Shown here: positions 45,801-53,497 of the stretch, one piece after another
Numbering within the stretch: the first letter of the stretch is position 1
Layout of the letters: each line of letters begins with the position of its first letter
Origin: JBDHWG01 sp046328505
GTDB taxonomy: Bacteria; Chloroflexota; Anaerolineae; Epilineales; JAHCIE01
DNA: 64,000 bases
Direction of reading: 5' to 3'
NCBI GenBank assembly: GCA_046328505.1
Contig: JAXLWL010000009.1
Span: forward strand, 124,001-188,000
Made by a program: the position numbers and the translations under genes
Notes under the pieces: generated by a model
Told to the model about the DNA's origin: nothing
Database searches by the model: none
The model's input: only the letters and a program-made list of their open reading frames with translations

Positions 45801-46257
45801 GATCGAGCAGGTCAGCGGCTACCCATACTACATCCATATCTTGTGCTCGAAGATGTTCTCGGAGGTGCAGAGCAACGGACGAACCTCCATCACCCGGCTC
45901 GATTTCGAGAACGCGCAGCGCTGGGTGACCGAGCATCCCATCAGCCAATCATACTACGCCCACCTGTTTGGCAAGGACGATGGGTACCAGCGCGCGATCC
46001 TGGCCGCCGTGGCCGCCAATGCCCAGGCGAACCGCGGCTACTGGGTGACCTGGCGAGAGATTTGCAGGGAGCTGGCGCAGAGCGGCCTGGAGGGATCACT
46101 GCGCACGGCGGCTGAGAGCCTGTATGACATGGGCACGCTGGCGCGCCAGGTTGTGGCTGATGAGTACATCTACCGCATCCGTCTCCCCCTCTTCCGCCGC
46201 TGGATTCAGCACAACTGGCCGGTCCGTCACATGCTGGAGGAGATACACCAACCATGA
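42886..46257 (+). CDS. RelA/SpoT-homologue fused to a C-terminal AAA/STAND-type ATPase
   Basis: A 1123-residue fusion. Residues ~1-190 are an HD hydrolase-like domain: H48, H72 and D73 are kept, but the usual ADRLHN is ASALEL (142-146), so one metal Asp is lost. Residues ~235-350 are a synthetase-like domain. APKANGYASLHTS and LELKIRTPRMH (E335) remain, but GRPKH is PTPRH and RFKD is SFQD. Then TGS (~398-462), the helical part, a zinc-finger-like RCCEPRFPDPIVGCVT, and ACT (~631-708). The ATPase (~757-1123) begins FYGRQREM and has Walker A GPRRVGKTS (784-792) and Walker B LLLILDEFDAL. Canonical long RSHs end after ACT. It overlaps the next gene by ATGA, so the two are coupled. A ppGpp-sensing or ribosome-linked switch driving the ATPase is inference. 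Confidence 0.85.
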   Translation: MQPDELFLELCQEIGVAPDDGRVSLAYRFAKRAHDGIIRRNGDPFIMHSLATAQVTARWGLGEEMVALALLHDSMDRDKTTTPATLQELEAAVGPDAVHVVEQMAVLGYVGDSYEQRGIQEELGRLLEMSHEPRIILLKLASALELARDLERQPVERQQHRAELLLNVYSPLARRFGLWSVKREIEDRCLFALFPNQARRLKTWQDEILRTNDAFIKGVSRGIEEACRRLGLEVTVIPTPRHVYSLFARLQESHAVFDFDDHLIRTDLRVSHAFTLAVVAPTTPGCYAALGAIHSSWKPIADSFQDHIAAPKANGYASLHTSVNWHTDRRSVSLELKIRTPRMHNVAALGLAEPQVFRTWEHLAHGATYGAVWPHDDEGEWRCVRRLIELLISERPASDTIRVLTPEGKPINLPRGAVPLDFAYAVHSEMGHHFESARVNGVPVPLDYRLRDGDMVEVQANPRSTPDPMWVDLAVSKPARDKMRAWFNRLPSQRGERLLRQALVREGLDLRDLRVQSSLEALAISQFGGSHKMLEQIGAGRISADAVVGRLLDSSKPLLKPQHVILGAGADEKLAGRRHWIRIARCCEPRFPDPIVGCVTRHQVVVHSADCGNARGAREQVPVLWKDEVLAPVAIAVQVEAFDRPGLARDVSRVVADHLINMPDFHAQSESADRATIQMTLDLRDPTKLAELMSEIRSIEGVTKAEIRDNADLTLSTLLHAAPEGRPLSEMVQHPPVKVGIPNPYTPGTPITNVRMFYGRQREMKSLRSHLLPARKSTSVLLTGPRRVGKTSLAQRIARDQTIRAEYMPVFVDLQALKAADDYTVLRKIAREVQHVVGEHGLAFKPWETAGVKGDIYDRFEESLFTLHQALGGKRLLLILDEFDALLAANQAGALSDRLWWTLRSWVQNQPVTLMFVGVTGLQAKMGRQCPDIMNVVAMESVGGLEQDDARALIIEPVERHLSYQREVVDMVIEQVSGYPYYIHILCSKMFSEVQSNGRTSITRLDFENAQRWVTEHPISQSYYAHLFGKDDGYQRAILAAVAANAQANRGYWVTWREICRELAQSGLEGSLRTAAESLYDMGTLARQVVADEYIYRIRLPLFRRWIQHNWPVRHMLEEIHQP

Positions 46258-47690
46258 CACGCAATCCCTATCGCAGCCGCCTGCCGGTCGAAGACCCGTT
46301 GGAGTTTCGCGGCCGACGCCGCGAGGTCCGCCTGATTATGGAGACGATAGGCGCCTACCGGCCGGGCAGCGTCTCCCTGGTCGGCTATCGCCGCATCGGC
46401 AAGACCTCCACGCTGCGCTTCGTCCAGAGCCAGTCGGGGGCGATCGCGGAGTTCGCGTCGCTGCTATCGTCGCCGCCCGACAGGTACCTTTTCGTCTTCG
46501 TGGACCTGGAGTTCCTGCGCATCGAGGACGGCAGCAGCAGCGACGCGGCGGTCACGTTCTTCCGCCACCTTCTGACCCGGCTGCACCACGCCGTCGAGAA
46601 GCGTCTTGTCCGCCAGCCTGATTTTCTGTCGCCCGATCTCGCGAAGCGGCTGCGAAAGCGCTACGAGGAAGGCTCGCGGGCGACGGACACGTACTACCTG
46701 GCGACGGAAGGGCTAGAGGAGTACCTGCGCGACGTGACGCTGGGGGATGTCGTCGTCGTCATGCTGCTGGACGAGGCGGACGCCATCGTCAAGCGCGGCT
46801 TCGGCCACGCCCTGCGCAGCCTGGTCTCGACCAACCCGCTGGCCTACGTCCTCGCCACGCAGAAGCCGCTGCACGAGCTGGACCCGGAGCAGGACCTTTC
46901 GCCCCTTTTCAACCTGTGCACTCCCGTGCCGCTGGGCGTGCTGGATGAGGAGGCGGCGCACGAGCTGGTGGTTGAGCCGGCCGCGCGGGCCGGGCTGCCC
47001 TTCTCGCCCGCCGAGACGGACTTCATTCTGTCCCTGGGCGGCGGCCACCCTGACTTCCTGAAGGTCGCCGCCATGTACGTTTTCGATGCCAGGGCGCAGT
47101 CGGCGGCTGCGCCGGCGACCGACGACCTGATTCCGGCTATCAGCCTCGCTCTTGAGGGTAGCTGCAAGAGCCTTCTGAGGGGCCTCAATGCCGACGAGGT
47201 GGCATTCGTCCGGGCCGTCGCCGATGGCTCCCATGACACGTCTCTCTCTCGAACAGTGGCCCTCGGCCTGAGCGAGCGCGGCCTCCTTGTGCGGCAAGGC
47301 GACGGATGGGGCTTCTTTTCGCCGCTCTTCCGCGACTACGTTCGGCGGCAGCCGGCAACCGAACCTGTGCCTGCGAAGTCGCCGGCTGAGCCGGCGCCCT
47401 CGACCAGCAAGCTTCTGTTGGAAGGCAACCACATCGTCTACGGCAACATCGAGGCGACGCTGACCCCGCTGGAGATGCGCATTCTGCGCGTCCTCTCCAA
47501 CCGGCCGGGCCAGCCCGTGAGCCGCCAGGAGATCTACGAAGGCGCGTGGAATGATGGGCCGTATGAGCAGGGCCGCGACGCCACAATCAACGTCGCCGTT
47601 CAGAGGCTGCGCGGCAAGCTAAAGTCACAGTTCCGGAATCAGGTGCGTATCGAGGCGGAAAGGGGTGAGGGGTACAGCCTGGTAGTGTAG
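46254..47690 (+). CDS. AAA/STAND-type ATPase with OmpR/PhoB-type C-terminal DNA-binding domain
   Basis: A 478-residue protein. The ATPase starts FRGRRREVR and has Walker A GYRRIGKTS (44-52) and Walker B VVVVMLLDEADAI (~167-178), with the arginine/sensor region YVLATQKPLHELD. The last ~95 residues form a winged helix of the Trans_reg_C type: ATLTPLEMRILRVLSNRPGQ, PVSRQEIYEGAW, DATINVAVQRLRGKL and the wing VRIEAERGEGYSLVV. No receiver domain is present, so the ATPase replaces it as the input. The start ATG overlaps the stop of the RelA/SpoT fusion. Its ATPase resembles that of the fusion in outline (FxGRxxE start), which suggests that the two may interact. Confidence 0.85.
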   Translation: MTRNPYRSRLPVEDPLEFRGRRREVRLIMETIGAYRPGSVSLVGYRRIGKTSTLRFVQSQSGAIAEFASLLSSPPDRYLFVFVDLEFLRIEDGSSSDAAVTFFRHLLTRLHHAVEKRLVRQPDFLSPDLAKRLRKRYEEGSRATDTYYLATEGLEEYLRDVTLGDVVVVMLLDEADAIVKRGFGHALRSLVSTNPLAYVLATQKPLHELDPEQDLSPLFNLCTPVPLGVLDEEAAHELVVEPAARAGLPFSPAETDFILSLGGGHPDFLKVAAMYVFDARAQSAAAPATDDLIPAISLALEGSCKSLLRGLNADEVAFVRAVADGSHDTSLSRTVALGLSERGLLVRQGDGWGFFSPLFRDYVRRQPATEPVPAKSPAEPAPSTSKLLLEGNHIVYGNIEATLTPLEMRILRVLSNRPGQPVSRQEIYEGAWNDGPYEQGRDATINVAVQRLRGKLKSQFRNQVRIEAERGEGYSLVV

Positions 47691-47695
47691 CAGTT

Positions 47696-47721
47696 CTGTT
47701 ATTTATGTTGCTTAATAACAG
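47696..47721 (+). promoter_or_regulatory. Inverted repeat upstream of the SPFH gene promoter
   Basis: Perfect 8-bp arms CTGTTATT / AATAACAG with a 10-base spacer, ending 8 bases before the -35 box. It could be an operator or a weak terminator of the upstream operon. Confidence 0.4.
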
Positions 47722-47728
47722 TATTATA

Positions 47729-47757
47729 TTGACAAATAACATTTTCTACTATACAAT
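47729..47757 (+). promoter_or_regulatory. Near-consensus sigma-70 promoter of the SPFH gene
   Basis: TTGACA, 17 bases, TACAAT in a conspicuously AT-rich stretch, about 100 bases before the ATG at 47858. Confidence 0.75.
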
Positions 47758-47762
47758 GGGGT

Positions 47763-47784
47763 TGTGACGAGAACTCATGTCACA
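47763..47784 (+). promoter_or_regulatory. TGTGAC/GTCACA inverted repeat at the SPFH transcription start
   Basis: TGTGAC (47763-47768) and GTCACA (47779-47784) are perfect inverted arms. A further TGTGAC is at 47817-47822. The same hexamer class follows the promoter at 42740. Confidence 0.4.
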
Positions 47785-47857
47785 GCCTCTTTTTCGCCTC
47801 CTTCCTCACCAGGGCTTGTGACGCTCACGAGTAGACTGCTGCAGAAAGGAGCCGGCC

Positions 47858-49024
47858 ATGCGAATCGCTCTATTAGCCCTCGGTGTGCTGCTTCTGCTCC
47901 TGGCGCTCGTTCTCGTGTTCGCCGAGCCACTCATGGCGGCCCCAACGGTCGGGCTTGGCGTGGCGCTCATCGTGGCCGCGTGTGTACGCCGCGTCCCGGA
48001 GGGCTACTGCATCCTGGCAGAGCACTGGGACGGCAATGTGGAACTGTACCGCGGCCCCATCGCCGTCATGGTGCCCGGCTACGCCCGGTCTATCAGCCTC
48101 TTCTGGGAAGGCACCCGGCTTGCGCCGGTGGAGGCCCAGGGCCTCACGAGTAATCACGTCCCCATCACCGTCAGCAGCACCATTCTCTACTCGGTCAACC
48201 TGGACGGCGTCGCGCCGAGGTTTAAGATCCTGGCCGCTACGTGGCCGGACGCCACATGGCGGCAGACCATTCAGGCCATCTTCAGCTCCCTGGTGAAGGA
48301 GATAATTCCCCAGCTTCGCATCTTGCCGCCTGACTACGTCTGCGACCGCGCACAGTTCATGGCGATAATCGAGCCGCGGTTGAGGAATGCCGTCGCGGGC
48401 ATGGGCGTCACAATCGAGCTCGTCCGGCCGGGCGAGATGGCTCTCCCGCCGGAGTGGCTCCAGCCCATGCAGGAGCGTGTCCAGAAGGTGGTCAACTGGG
48501 ACTCCTGGCTGGTTCTCGTACGCGAGCTTCAGACAATCCTGCGCGGCCTTAGCCCTGACGAAGCGCACATGCTCACGCAGATCATCGTCGCGCTGCGCTC
48601 CGTGGACAGCCACCAGCCGATGCCGCTCACCGACCTGCTGGCGACGGGCATGATCGGGAACGACCGCGTCAACCCCGCGCTGATGCAGGCGCTCAGTCAG
48701 ATGGTCGCGAACAACGGCAACGGCGGGAACAGCGCGGGTGGAAATGGGAGCGGGGCGACGGCGCCATCCAGTACGGGCGCAACAGCGCAGACGGCGCCGC
48801 CATCTCCGTCCGCCTCAGCGGCTTCCCCGGCGTCGAGCGGTTCGACGGCCGCGCCGATGCCAAGCTCGACCGGCTACGCGTCGAACGGAACTCGTCCCGC
48901 GGCGTCGGCCGCGCCAAACGGGAGCAACGGCGCGACACCCTATACGGCAACGCCTACCGCGCGGAACGACAGTCTGGCCGTCCCGCCGAACGGAACCGGC
49001 CGCAACGGCTCAGGCGGCAAGTAG
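47858..49024 (+). CDS. Membrane-anchored SPFH/band-7 domain protein with long low-complexity tail
   Basis: A 388-residue protein. AAAGGAG precedes the ATG. Two hydrophobic segments (residues ~3-25 and 28-45) anchor it. The SPFH domain follows: VPEGYCILAEHWDGNVELYR, GPIAVMVPGYARSI, VEAQGLTSNHVPITVSSTIL and YSVNLDG. A helical stretch (MQERVQKVVNWDSW) continues to about residue 275. The last ~110 residues are Asn/Gly/Ser/Thr/Ala/Pro-rich (NGNGGNSAGGNGSGATAP and similar). SPFH proteins oligomerise into membrane platforms. It has its own promoter but the same orientation as the ATPase genes, and shares motifs with their control region. Confidence 0.82.
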   Translation: MRIALLALGVLLLLLALVLVFAEPLMAAPTVGLGVALIVAACVRRVPEGYCILAEHWDGNVELYRGPIAVMVPGYARSISLFWEGTRLAPVEAQGLTSNHVPITVSSTILYSVNLDGVAPRFKILAATWPDATWRQTIQAIFSSLVKEIIPQLRILPPDYVCDRAQFMAIIEPRLRNAVAGMGVTIELVRPGEMALPPEWLQPMQERVQKVVNWDSWLVLVRELQTILRGLSPDEAHMLTQIIVALRSVDSHQPMPLTDLLATGMIGNDRVNPALMQALSQMVANNGNGGNSAGGNGSGATAPSSTGATAQTAPPSPSASAASPASSGSTAAPMPSSTGYASNGTRPAASAAPNGSNGATPYTATPTARNDSLAVPPNGTGRNGSGGK

Positions 49025-49094
49025 CGACGAAGCATTGTTCTCGCATCGAACACAGGATTGCAGCGAGGACGTCTTACTCAACACAGGCCGCCAG

Positions 49095-49338
49095 TGTCGC
49101 TGCGAGGAGCGCGCCAGCGCGACGAAGCAGCCTCCCGATAGGTGAAGCGCAGGCAATAGCGGCTGAGAGCCCCTTTCACAAGGGCGTGGGATTGCTTCGC
49201 TGAGATGAAAATAGCGCGGCTGTCGCCCTGAGCGCAGCGAAGGGCCTCCAACGGCACCGGGATGCTTCGCTTCGCTCAGCATGACATTTTCATAGTTACG
49301 GGTGACCCAAGGGTAATATAGACTGCGCTCGCAATGAC
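49095..49338. repeat. Composite repeat: foldback plus inverted 153-bp unit
   Basis: Starts TGTCGCTGCGAGGAGC. From about 49198 it is an inverted copy of the 153-bp unit, ending GCTCGCAATGAC. The sequence on to 49395 (GCATGCCGCCGCACGACATT) also follows other copies. No gene lies in 49025-49399. Confidence 0.82.
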
Positions 49339-49399
49339 GGCTTTACTGTGTTCTTGTGTTGGCGCATGCCGCCGCACGACATTGAGGTCGGTGAGTGCC

Positions 49400-50572
49400 T
49401 CAGAACGAGCGCGGGAGGCCGAGGACGTGCTCGGCGATGTACGACAGGATGAGGTTGGTCGAGATGGGCGCGACCTGGTAGAGGCGCGTCTCGCGGAACT
49501 TGCGCTCGACGTCGTACTCGGCGGCGAAGCCGAAGCCGCCGTGGGTCTGGAGGCACACGTTGCCGGCCTCCCACGACGCCTCGGCGGCGAGCATCTTCGC
49601 CATGTTGGCCTCCGGCCCGCACGGCTTGTGCGCGTCGAACAGGCGGGCCGCGTCGTAGCGCATCAGGTCGGCGGCGCGGACGTTGGCGTAGGCGCGCGCG
49701 ATGGGGAATTGCACGCCCTGGTTCTGGCCGATCGGACGATCGAACACGACGCGCTCACAAGCGTAAGTGCGCGCCTTGTCGATGAACCAGTAGCCGTCGC
49801 CGATGCACTCGGCGGCGATGAGGATGCGCTCGGCGTTCATGCCGTCGAGGATGTAGCGGAAGCCCTGCCCCTCCTCACCGATGAGGTTCTCGGCCGGGAC
49901 TGCGAGGTTGTCGAAGAACAGCTCGTTAGTCTCGTGGTTGACCATGTTGCGGATGGGCCGCAGCGACAGCCCGTTGCCGAGCGCCTCACGCAGGTCGACC
50001 AGGAAGATGGACATGCCCTCGGTCTTGCGGCGCACGTCGGCGAGCGGCGTCGTGCGCGCCAGCAGGAGCATCAAGTCCGAGTGCTGGACGCGGCTGATCC
50101 ACACCTTCTGCCCGTTGACGATGTAGCGGTCGCCCTGCCGCTGGGCGAAGGTCTTGGTCTTCGTCGTGTCGGTGCCGGTGGTCGGCTCGGTGACGGCGAA
50201 GGATTGCAGGCGCAGCTCGCCGGTCGCGATGCGCGGGAGGTAGCGCGCCTTCTGCTCCGCTGAGCCGTGGCGCAGGAGTGTGCCCATGATGTACATCTGG
50301 GCGTGGCACGCGCCGGAGTTCGCGCCCGAGCGGTTGATCTCCTCCAGGATGACCGACGCCTCGGTCAGGCTCAGGCCCGCGCCGCCGTACTCCTCCGGCA
50401 CGAGCGCCGCCAGCCAACCGGCCCTGGTGAGCGCCACGATGAACTCCTCTGGGTAGCCCTCCTTCGCCTCGACCTCCTGCCAGTAGCGGCTGTCGAAGGT
50501 GGCGCATAGATCGCGCACCGGCTCCCGCAGCTCGTGGTACTCCTCCGCCCGTGGGTTGATCTCGCTCGTCAT
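49400..50572 (-). CDS. Acyl-CoA dehydrogenase family protein
   Basis: A 390-residue FAD flavoprotein of beta-oxidation type. It has LVPEEYGGAGLSLTEASVIL, the FAD/substrate motif FAVTEPTTGTDTTKTKT, VNGQKVWISR, the region GMNAERILIAAECIGDG, and the C-terminal CLQTHGGFGFAAEYDVERKF with RLYQVAPISTNLI. The length is standard. GAGGAGG precedes the ATG. It lies 94 bases downstream of the MmgE/PrpD gene on the same strand, so both may belong to one catabolic unit; the substrate is unknown. Confidence 0.92.
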   Translation of the reverse strand: MTSEINPRAEEYHELREPVRDLCATFDSRYWQEVEAKEGYPEEFIVALTRAGWLAALVPEEYGGAGLSLTEASVILEEINRSGANSGACHAQMYIMGTLLRHGSAEQKARYLPRIATGELRLQSFAVTEPTTGTDTTKTKTFAQRQGDRYIVNGQKVWISRVQHSDLMLLLARTTPLADVRRKTEGMSIFLVDLREALGNGLSLRPIRNMVNHETNELFFDNLAVPAENLIGEEGQGFRYILDGMNAERILIAAECIGDGYWFIDKARTYACERVVFDRPIGQNQGVQFPIARAYANVRAADLMRYDAARLFDAHKPCGPEANMAKMLAAEASWEAGNVCLQTHGGFGFAAEYDVERKFRETRLYQVAPISTNLILSYIAEHVLGLPRSF

Positions 50573-50601
50573 CCATCCTCCTCATAGCAGCAGAGAGTTT
50601 C

Positions 50602-50660
50602 CACAGAGGCGCAGAGGACACAAAGAGCTTCCTGTTCTCTGTGCTCTCTGCGCCTCTGTG
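50602..50660. repeat. Inverted repeat between MmgE/PrpD and acyl-CoA dehydrogenase genes
   Basis: Perfect 15-bp arms CACAGAGGCGCAGAG / CTCTGCGCCTCTGTG with a 29-base loop. A diverged relative is found at 63746-63820. Confidence 0.7.
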
Positions 50661-50666
50661 CCAATC

Positions 50667-52100
50667 TTATGTCTTGAATTCTTCGCCCTGTGTGAGATGC
50701 GCGACGGCGACTCGCATGTCGGGAGTGTCCGGCAGCTGGCGTACCAGGGCGAGCCCTCGCTGCGTGACGTCGGCGCCCAGGCGGGGCGTGACGAGCGACT
50801 CGAACTTGTCCTCCAGCGCCGCCGTGCTGACCGGGTTCTCCGGATTGCCGCGGGGGTAGTCGCCGCTTGCCTCGACGGTCGAGCCATCCGTCAGGCTGAT
50901 GCGCAGGCGAGCGGGCCACGCCGCCGGGTACATGGCGGTCAACGTCGGGTCGACAATCACCGTGGTGCGCGCCAGGAGCGCGGCGATGGACGGCTCGCGC
51001 ACCCCTTCCGGCCCGAAGCGCGCCGCGTCGAACTGGGCCAGGCCGACCCAGCCCTCCAGCAACGCGGCGGCGACGACGTAGGCGAGGCTGAACTTGGCCT
51101 GGTACGGCGTGCGCGGGTTCATCTCGCGGACGATCTCGTAGCCCGGCCCGTAAGTGTGAATCTCGATCGCCGCCACGCGGTCCAGCGCCTCGGCTGCCTG
51201 CCAGCCCTGGGCGGCGCGCAGGTCGAGGGCGCTGTCGATGGCGGTGTGGGTATGGCCGCAGCACGAGTAGAGCTTGTAGCAGTTCTCGCTGATCTTCCAG
51301 TGGCTGCCCAGACCGTCGGTGATGCGGCTCACGTCGTAGGCGGCGGTCGTGGCGCGGAAGAAGCCGCGCTCGCCTTCGAGGATGCGCGTCGCGCCCGTGA
51401 AGCCGAGGCGCGCCAGATCGGCGGCGAGGATGCCGTTGAAGGCTGCCTTGCCGGGGTGGAGGTGCTTGCTCATCGCGCCGTCGGCGTTGAACTCCCACAG
51501 ACCGGCCGCCTGCGTCCCGGCCGTGCCGAGCGCGTCGAGCATCTGGTCGGCGTCCAGCCCTAGCAGGGATCCAGCGGCGACAGCCGCACCGAATGTGGCA
51601 GCGGTGCCGGTCGGATGCCAGTAGCGGTAGTGGCTCGGGTTGACGGCCTCGCCGACGCGCAGCCCCGCCTCGTAGCCCAGGGCCACGGCGCGCAGGAAGG
51701 CCCGGCCGTCGGCGCGCTCGCGCTCCGCCACGGCCAGGGCGGCGGGGATGATGGGCGCGGCCGGGTGCATCGTCGAGCCTTTGTGGACGTCGTCCAGCTC
51801 GAGAATGTGGGAGGCGACGCCGTTGGCGAGGGCAGCGCCGGGGGCCGACGCGCGCCCCGCGCCGAACACCGCCGCCTCATCGGAGACGCCTAGCGAGGCG
51901 ACGACCGCCTGGGCCATGCGCGCGGGCGGCTCGATGGAGCCGGCCAGGGCCGAGCCGAGCCAGTCGAGGACGGAGCGCAGGGTGTCCTCGACGACGGTGG
52001 GCGGCAGGTCGTCGTAGGTCGTCGCCGCCATGACCTTGGCCAGCCGCCGGCTGACCGCCTCCGTCTGGACGCCGTTTATCGTCTGCTGATCATCGGTCAT
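50667..52100 (-). CDS. MmgE/PrpD family protein
   Basis: A 477-residue protein of the 2-methylcitrate dehydratase / iminodisuccinate epimerase family. Typical segments: TLRSVLDWLGSALAGSIEPP, ANGVASHILELDDVHKGSTM then HPAAPIIPAALAVAE, YRYWHPTGTAATFGAAVAAG, GAMSKHLHPGKAAFNGILAA and KLYSCCGHTHTAIDSALDL. GGAG precedes the ATG. Members act on methylcitrate, aconitate-like acids or related substrates; the exact one is not decided. The neighbouring acyl-CoA dehydrogenase points to organic-acid breakdown. Confidence 0.9.
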   Translation of the reverse strand: MTDDQQTINGVQTEAVSRRLAKVMAATTYDDLPPTVVEDTLRSVLDWLGSALAGSIEPPARMAQAVVASLGVSDEAAVFGAGRASAPGAALANGVASHILELDDVHKGSTMHPAAPIIPAALAVAERERADGRAFLRAVALGYEAGLRVGEAVNPSHYRYWHPTGTAATFGAAVAAGSLLGLDADQMLDALGTAGTQAAGLWEFNADGAMSKHLHPGKAAFNGILAADLARLGFTGATRILEGERGFFRATTAAYDVSRITDGLGSHWKISENCYKLYSCCGHTHTAIDSALDLRAAQGWQAAEALDRVAAIEIHTYGPGYEIVREMNPRTPYQAKFSLAYVVAAALLEGWVGLAQFDAARFGPEGVREPSIAALLARTTVIVDPTLTAMYPAAWPARLRISLTDGSTVEASGDYPRGNPENPVSTAALEDKFESLVTPRLGADVTQRGLALVRQLPDTPDMRVAVAHLTQGEEFKT

Positions 52101-52199
52101 TGGTCATCTCCATGTGGCGTCCGCGCGGTGGGCGCGAACGACACGTCCGCTACCTTGGCCGGGACATCGTCCGACTGCCTCTCGGCCGCGCTATCGCGC

Positions 52200-52497
52200 G
52201 GACGCCAGGCTGAAGCGCCTGTCTTTTACACAGAACGTTTGAGCGAGGCTGGCTATTCGGAAGACAGCCCGCGGTGTCGCTGCGAGGAGGACGATAGGAC
52301 GACGAAGCAGCCTCCCGACAGGTGACAGACACGGCTGATGCGGCTCAGACGGCCTTGGACCAGGGCGAGGGATTGCTTCGCTTCGCTCGCAATGACGGGT
52401 CGGTGCTGTGACCACTGAGGCCACGCCGTCTTCCAGCCCCGCTGGCTATCGCGCTGCCGAGATGTGTGTAAAAGACAGGCGTTTCAATCTGGCGTCC
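52200..52497. repeat. Foldback element with CCTGTCTTTTACACA ends, copy 1
   Basis: CCTGTCTTTTACACA (52218-52232) and TGTGTAAAAGACAGG (52465-52479) are perfect inverted ends. Pairing continues imperfectly outward to about 52200 and 52497 (GGACGCCAG / CTGGCGTCC). The inside holds a common palindrome (GTCGCTGCGAGGAGG to CTCGCAATGAC). A second copy is at 55517-55778. Confidence 0.8.
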
Positions 52498-52534
52498 GCG
52501 CTTCCTCCTCCACCCCGGCACTACGTCACTCAGT

Positions 52535-53365
52535 CTACGAATGTTTGCGCCAGGTGTCGACGAGGGCGCCGGGCTGGCACTGGCGGCAGAAGTTTGTAAT
52601 TCGCTGGTTGGCGGTGATCTCTGAGATGGGCGTGCCGCAGCGCGGGCAAGGCTCGCCACCCTTGCCATGGACGTGCAGGAAGTCGCGGATCTTTAGCTCG
52701 ATATCGTCGCCCATGCGCCCGCGCACGACCTCGATGGCGTCGAGCAGCGTCGCGCGCATCGCCTCGTACAGCGCCGCCACCTCGTCATCGGAGAGGCTCG
52801 GTCGCTTGCGAAAGGGGTAGAGGCGGGCGCGCCACAGGATTTCGTCGGCGTAGGCGTTGCCGATGCCCGCGACAAACACCGCGTTGGTAAGGATGCCCTT
52901 GATCTCGCCGGGGTGGCGCTTCAGCCGGGCGCGGAACTCGTCCAGGCTAATCTCCAGCGCCTCCGGCCCCTGGTCGGCGAAGGCCGGGACACGCGCCAGG
53001 TCGTCGGTCAGGTACACTTTGCCCATCGTCTTCTGGTCCACGTAGCGCAGGTCCATGCCGTCGGCCAGGCGGATGACGAGGTGCGTCTTGGCGTGCATCT
53101 TCTCGCCGCGCGGCACGTAGTACAGCCGCCCAACGAGCATGGGGTTGATGACGAGGAAGAGGCCGCTATCGAGGGTCAGGATGAGGTACTTGCCGCGCCG
53201 GTCGACGGCTGTGAAATGCCGGCCGGTGAGCGCCGCCGCGAAATCGCCGGGCGTGAGGTTGCGCACCATGAGCGGCAGGCGCACCTCGACCGCCTCAATG
53301 GGCTGGCCCAGGATGCGCTCGGTCAGGACGGCTTTGATGGCTTCCAGGTCCGGCAGCTCCGGCAT
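52535..53365 (-). CDS. mutM: Formamidopyrimidine-DNA glycosylase (Fpg/Nei family)
   Basis: A 276-residue base-excision repair enzyme for oxidised purines. After Met removal the N-terminus is PELPDLEAIKAVL: Pro is the catalytic amine and Glu the second catalytic residue. RRGKYLILTL carries the conserved Lys. IGNAYADEILWRARLYP is the helix-two-turn-helix. The zinc finger is CPRC, 16 residues, CRQC. PELPDLE instead of PELPEVE is slightly unusual, but every catalytic group is present. The upstream in-frame ATG at 53434 is not used, because Pro must be residue 2. Confidence 0.93.
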   Translation of the reverse strand: MPELPDLEAIKAVLTERILGQPIEAVEVRLPLMVRNLTPGDFAAALTGRHFTAVDRRGKYLILTLDSGLFLVINPMLVGRLYYVPRGEKMHAKTHLVIRLADGMDLRYVDQKTMGKVYLTDDLARVPAFADQGPEALEISLDEFRARLKRHPGEIKGILTNAVFVAGIGNAYADEILWRARLYPFRKRPSLSDDEVAALYEAMRATLLDAIEVVRGRMGDDIELKIRDFLHVHGKGGEPCPRCGTPISEITANQRITNFCRQCQPGALVDTWRKHS

Positions 53366-53384
53366 GACGATCGGCCTCCGAATG

Positions 53385-53414
53385 TTCGCACGTCCAGCGA
53401 GCATCAAGTATACT
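53385..53414 (+). promoter_or_regulatory. Putative promoter of the DEAD-box helicase gene
   Basis: TTCGCA, 18 bases, TATACT, about 84 bases before the helicase start. A second AT-rich hexamer TATATT follows at 53422. Confidence 0.45.
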
Positions 53415-53497
53415 AGCGGGGTATATTTTCGCATAGGGGAACAGGATTTGCACGGTAAGCGGTCATATCAACCGCAGAGACCAAAGGAAGCAGTCGC

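Noticed and set aside
42886..46257. Annotation simply as relA or spoT
   Set aside because: Key HD and synthetase residues are changed and a large ATPase is fused; a plain gene name would hide this.
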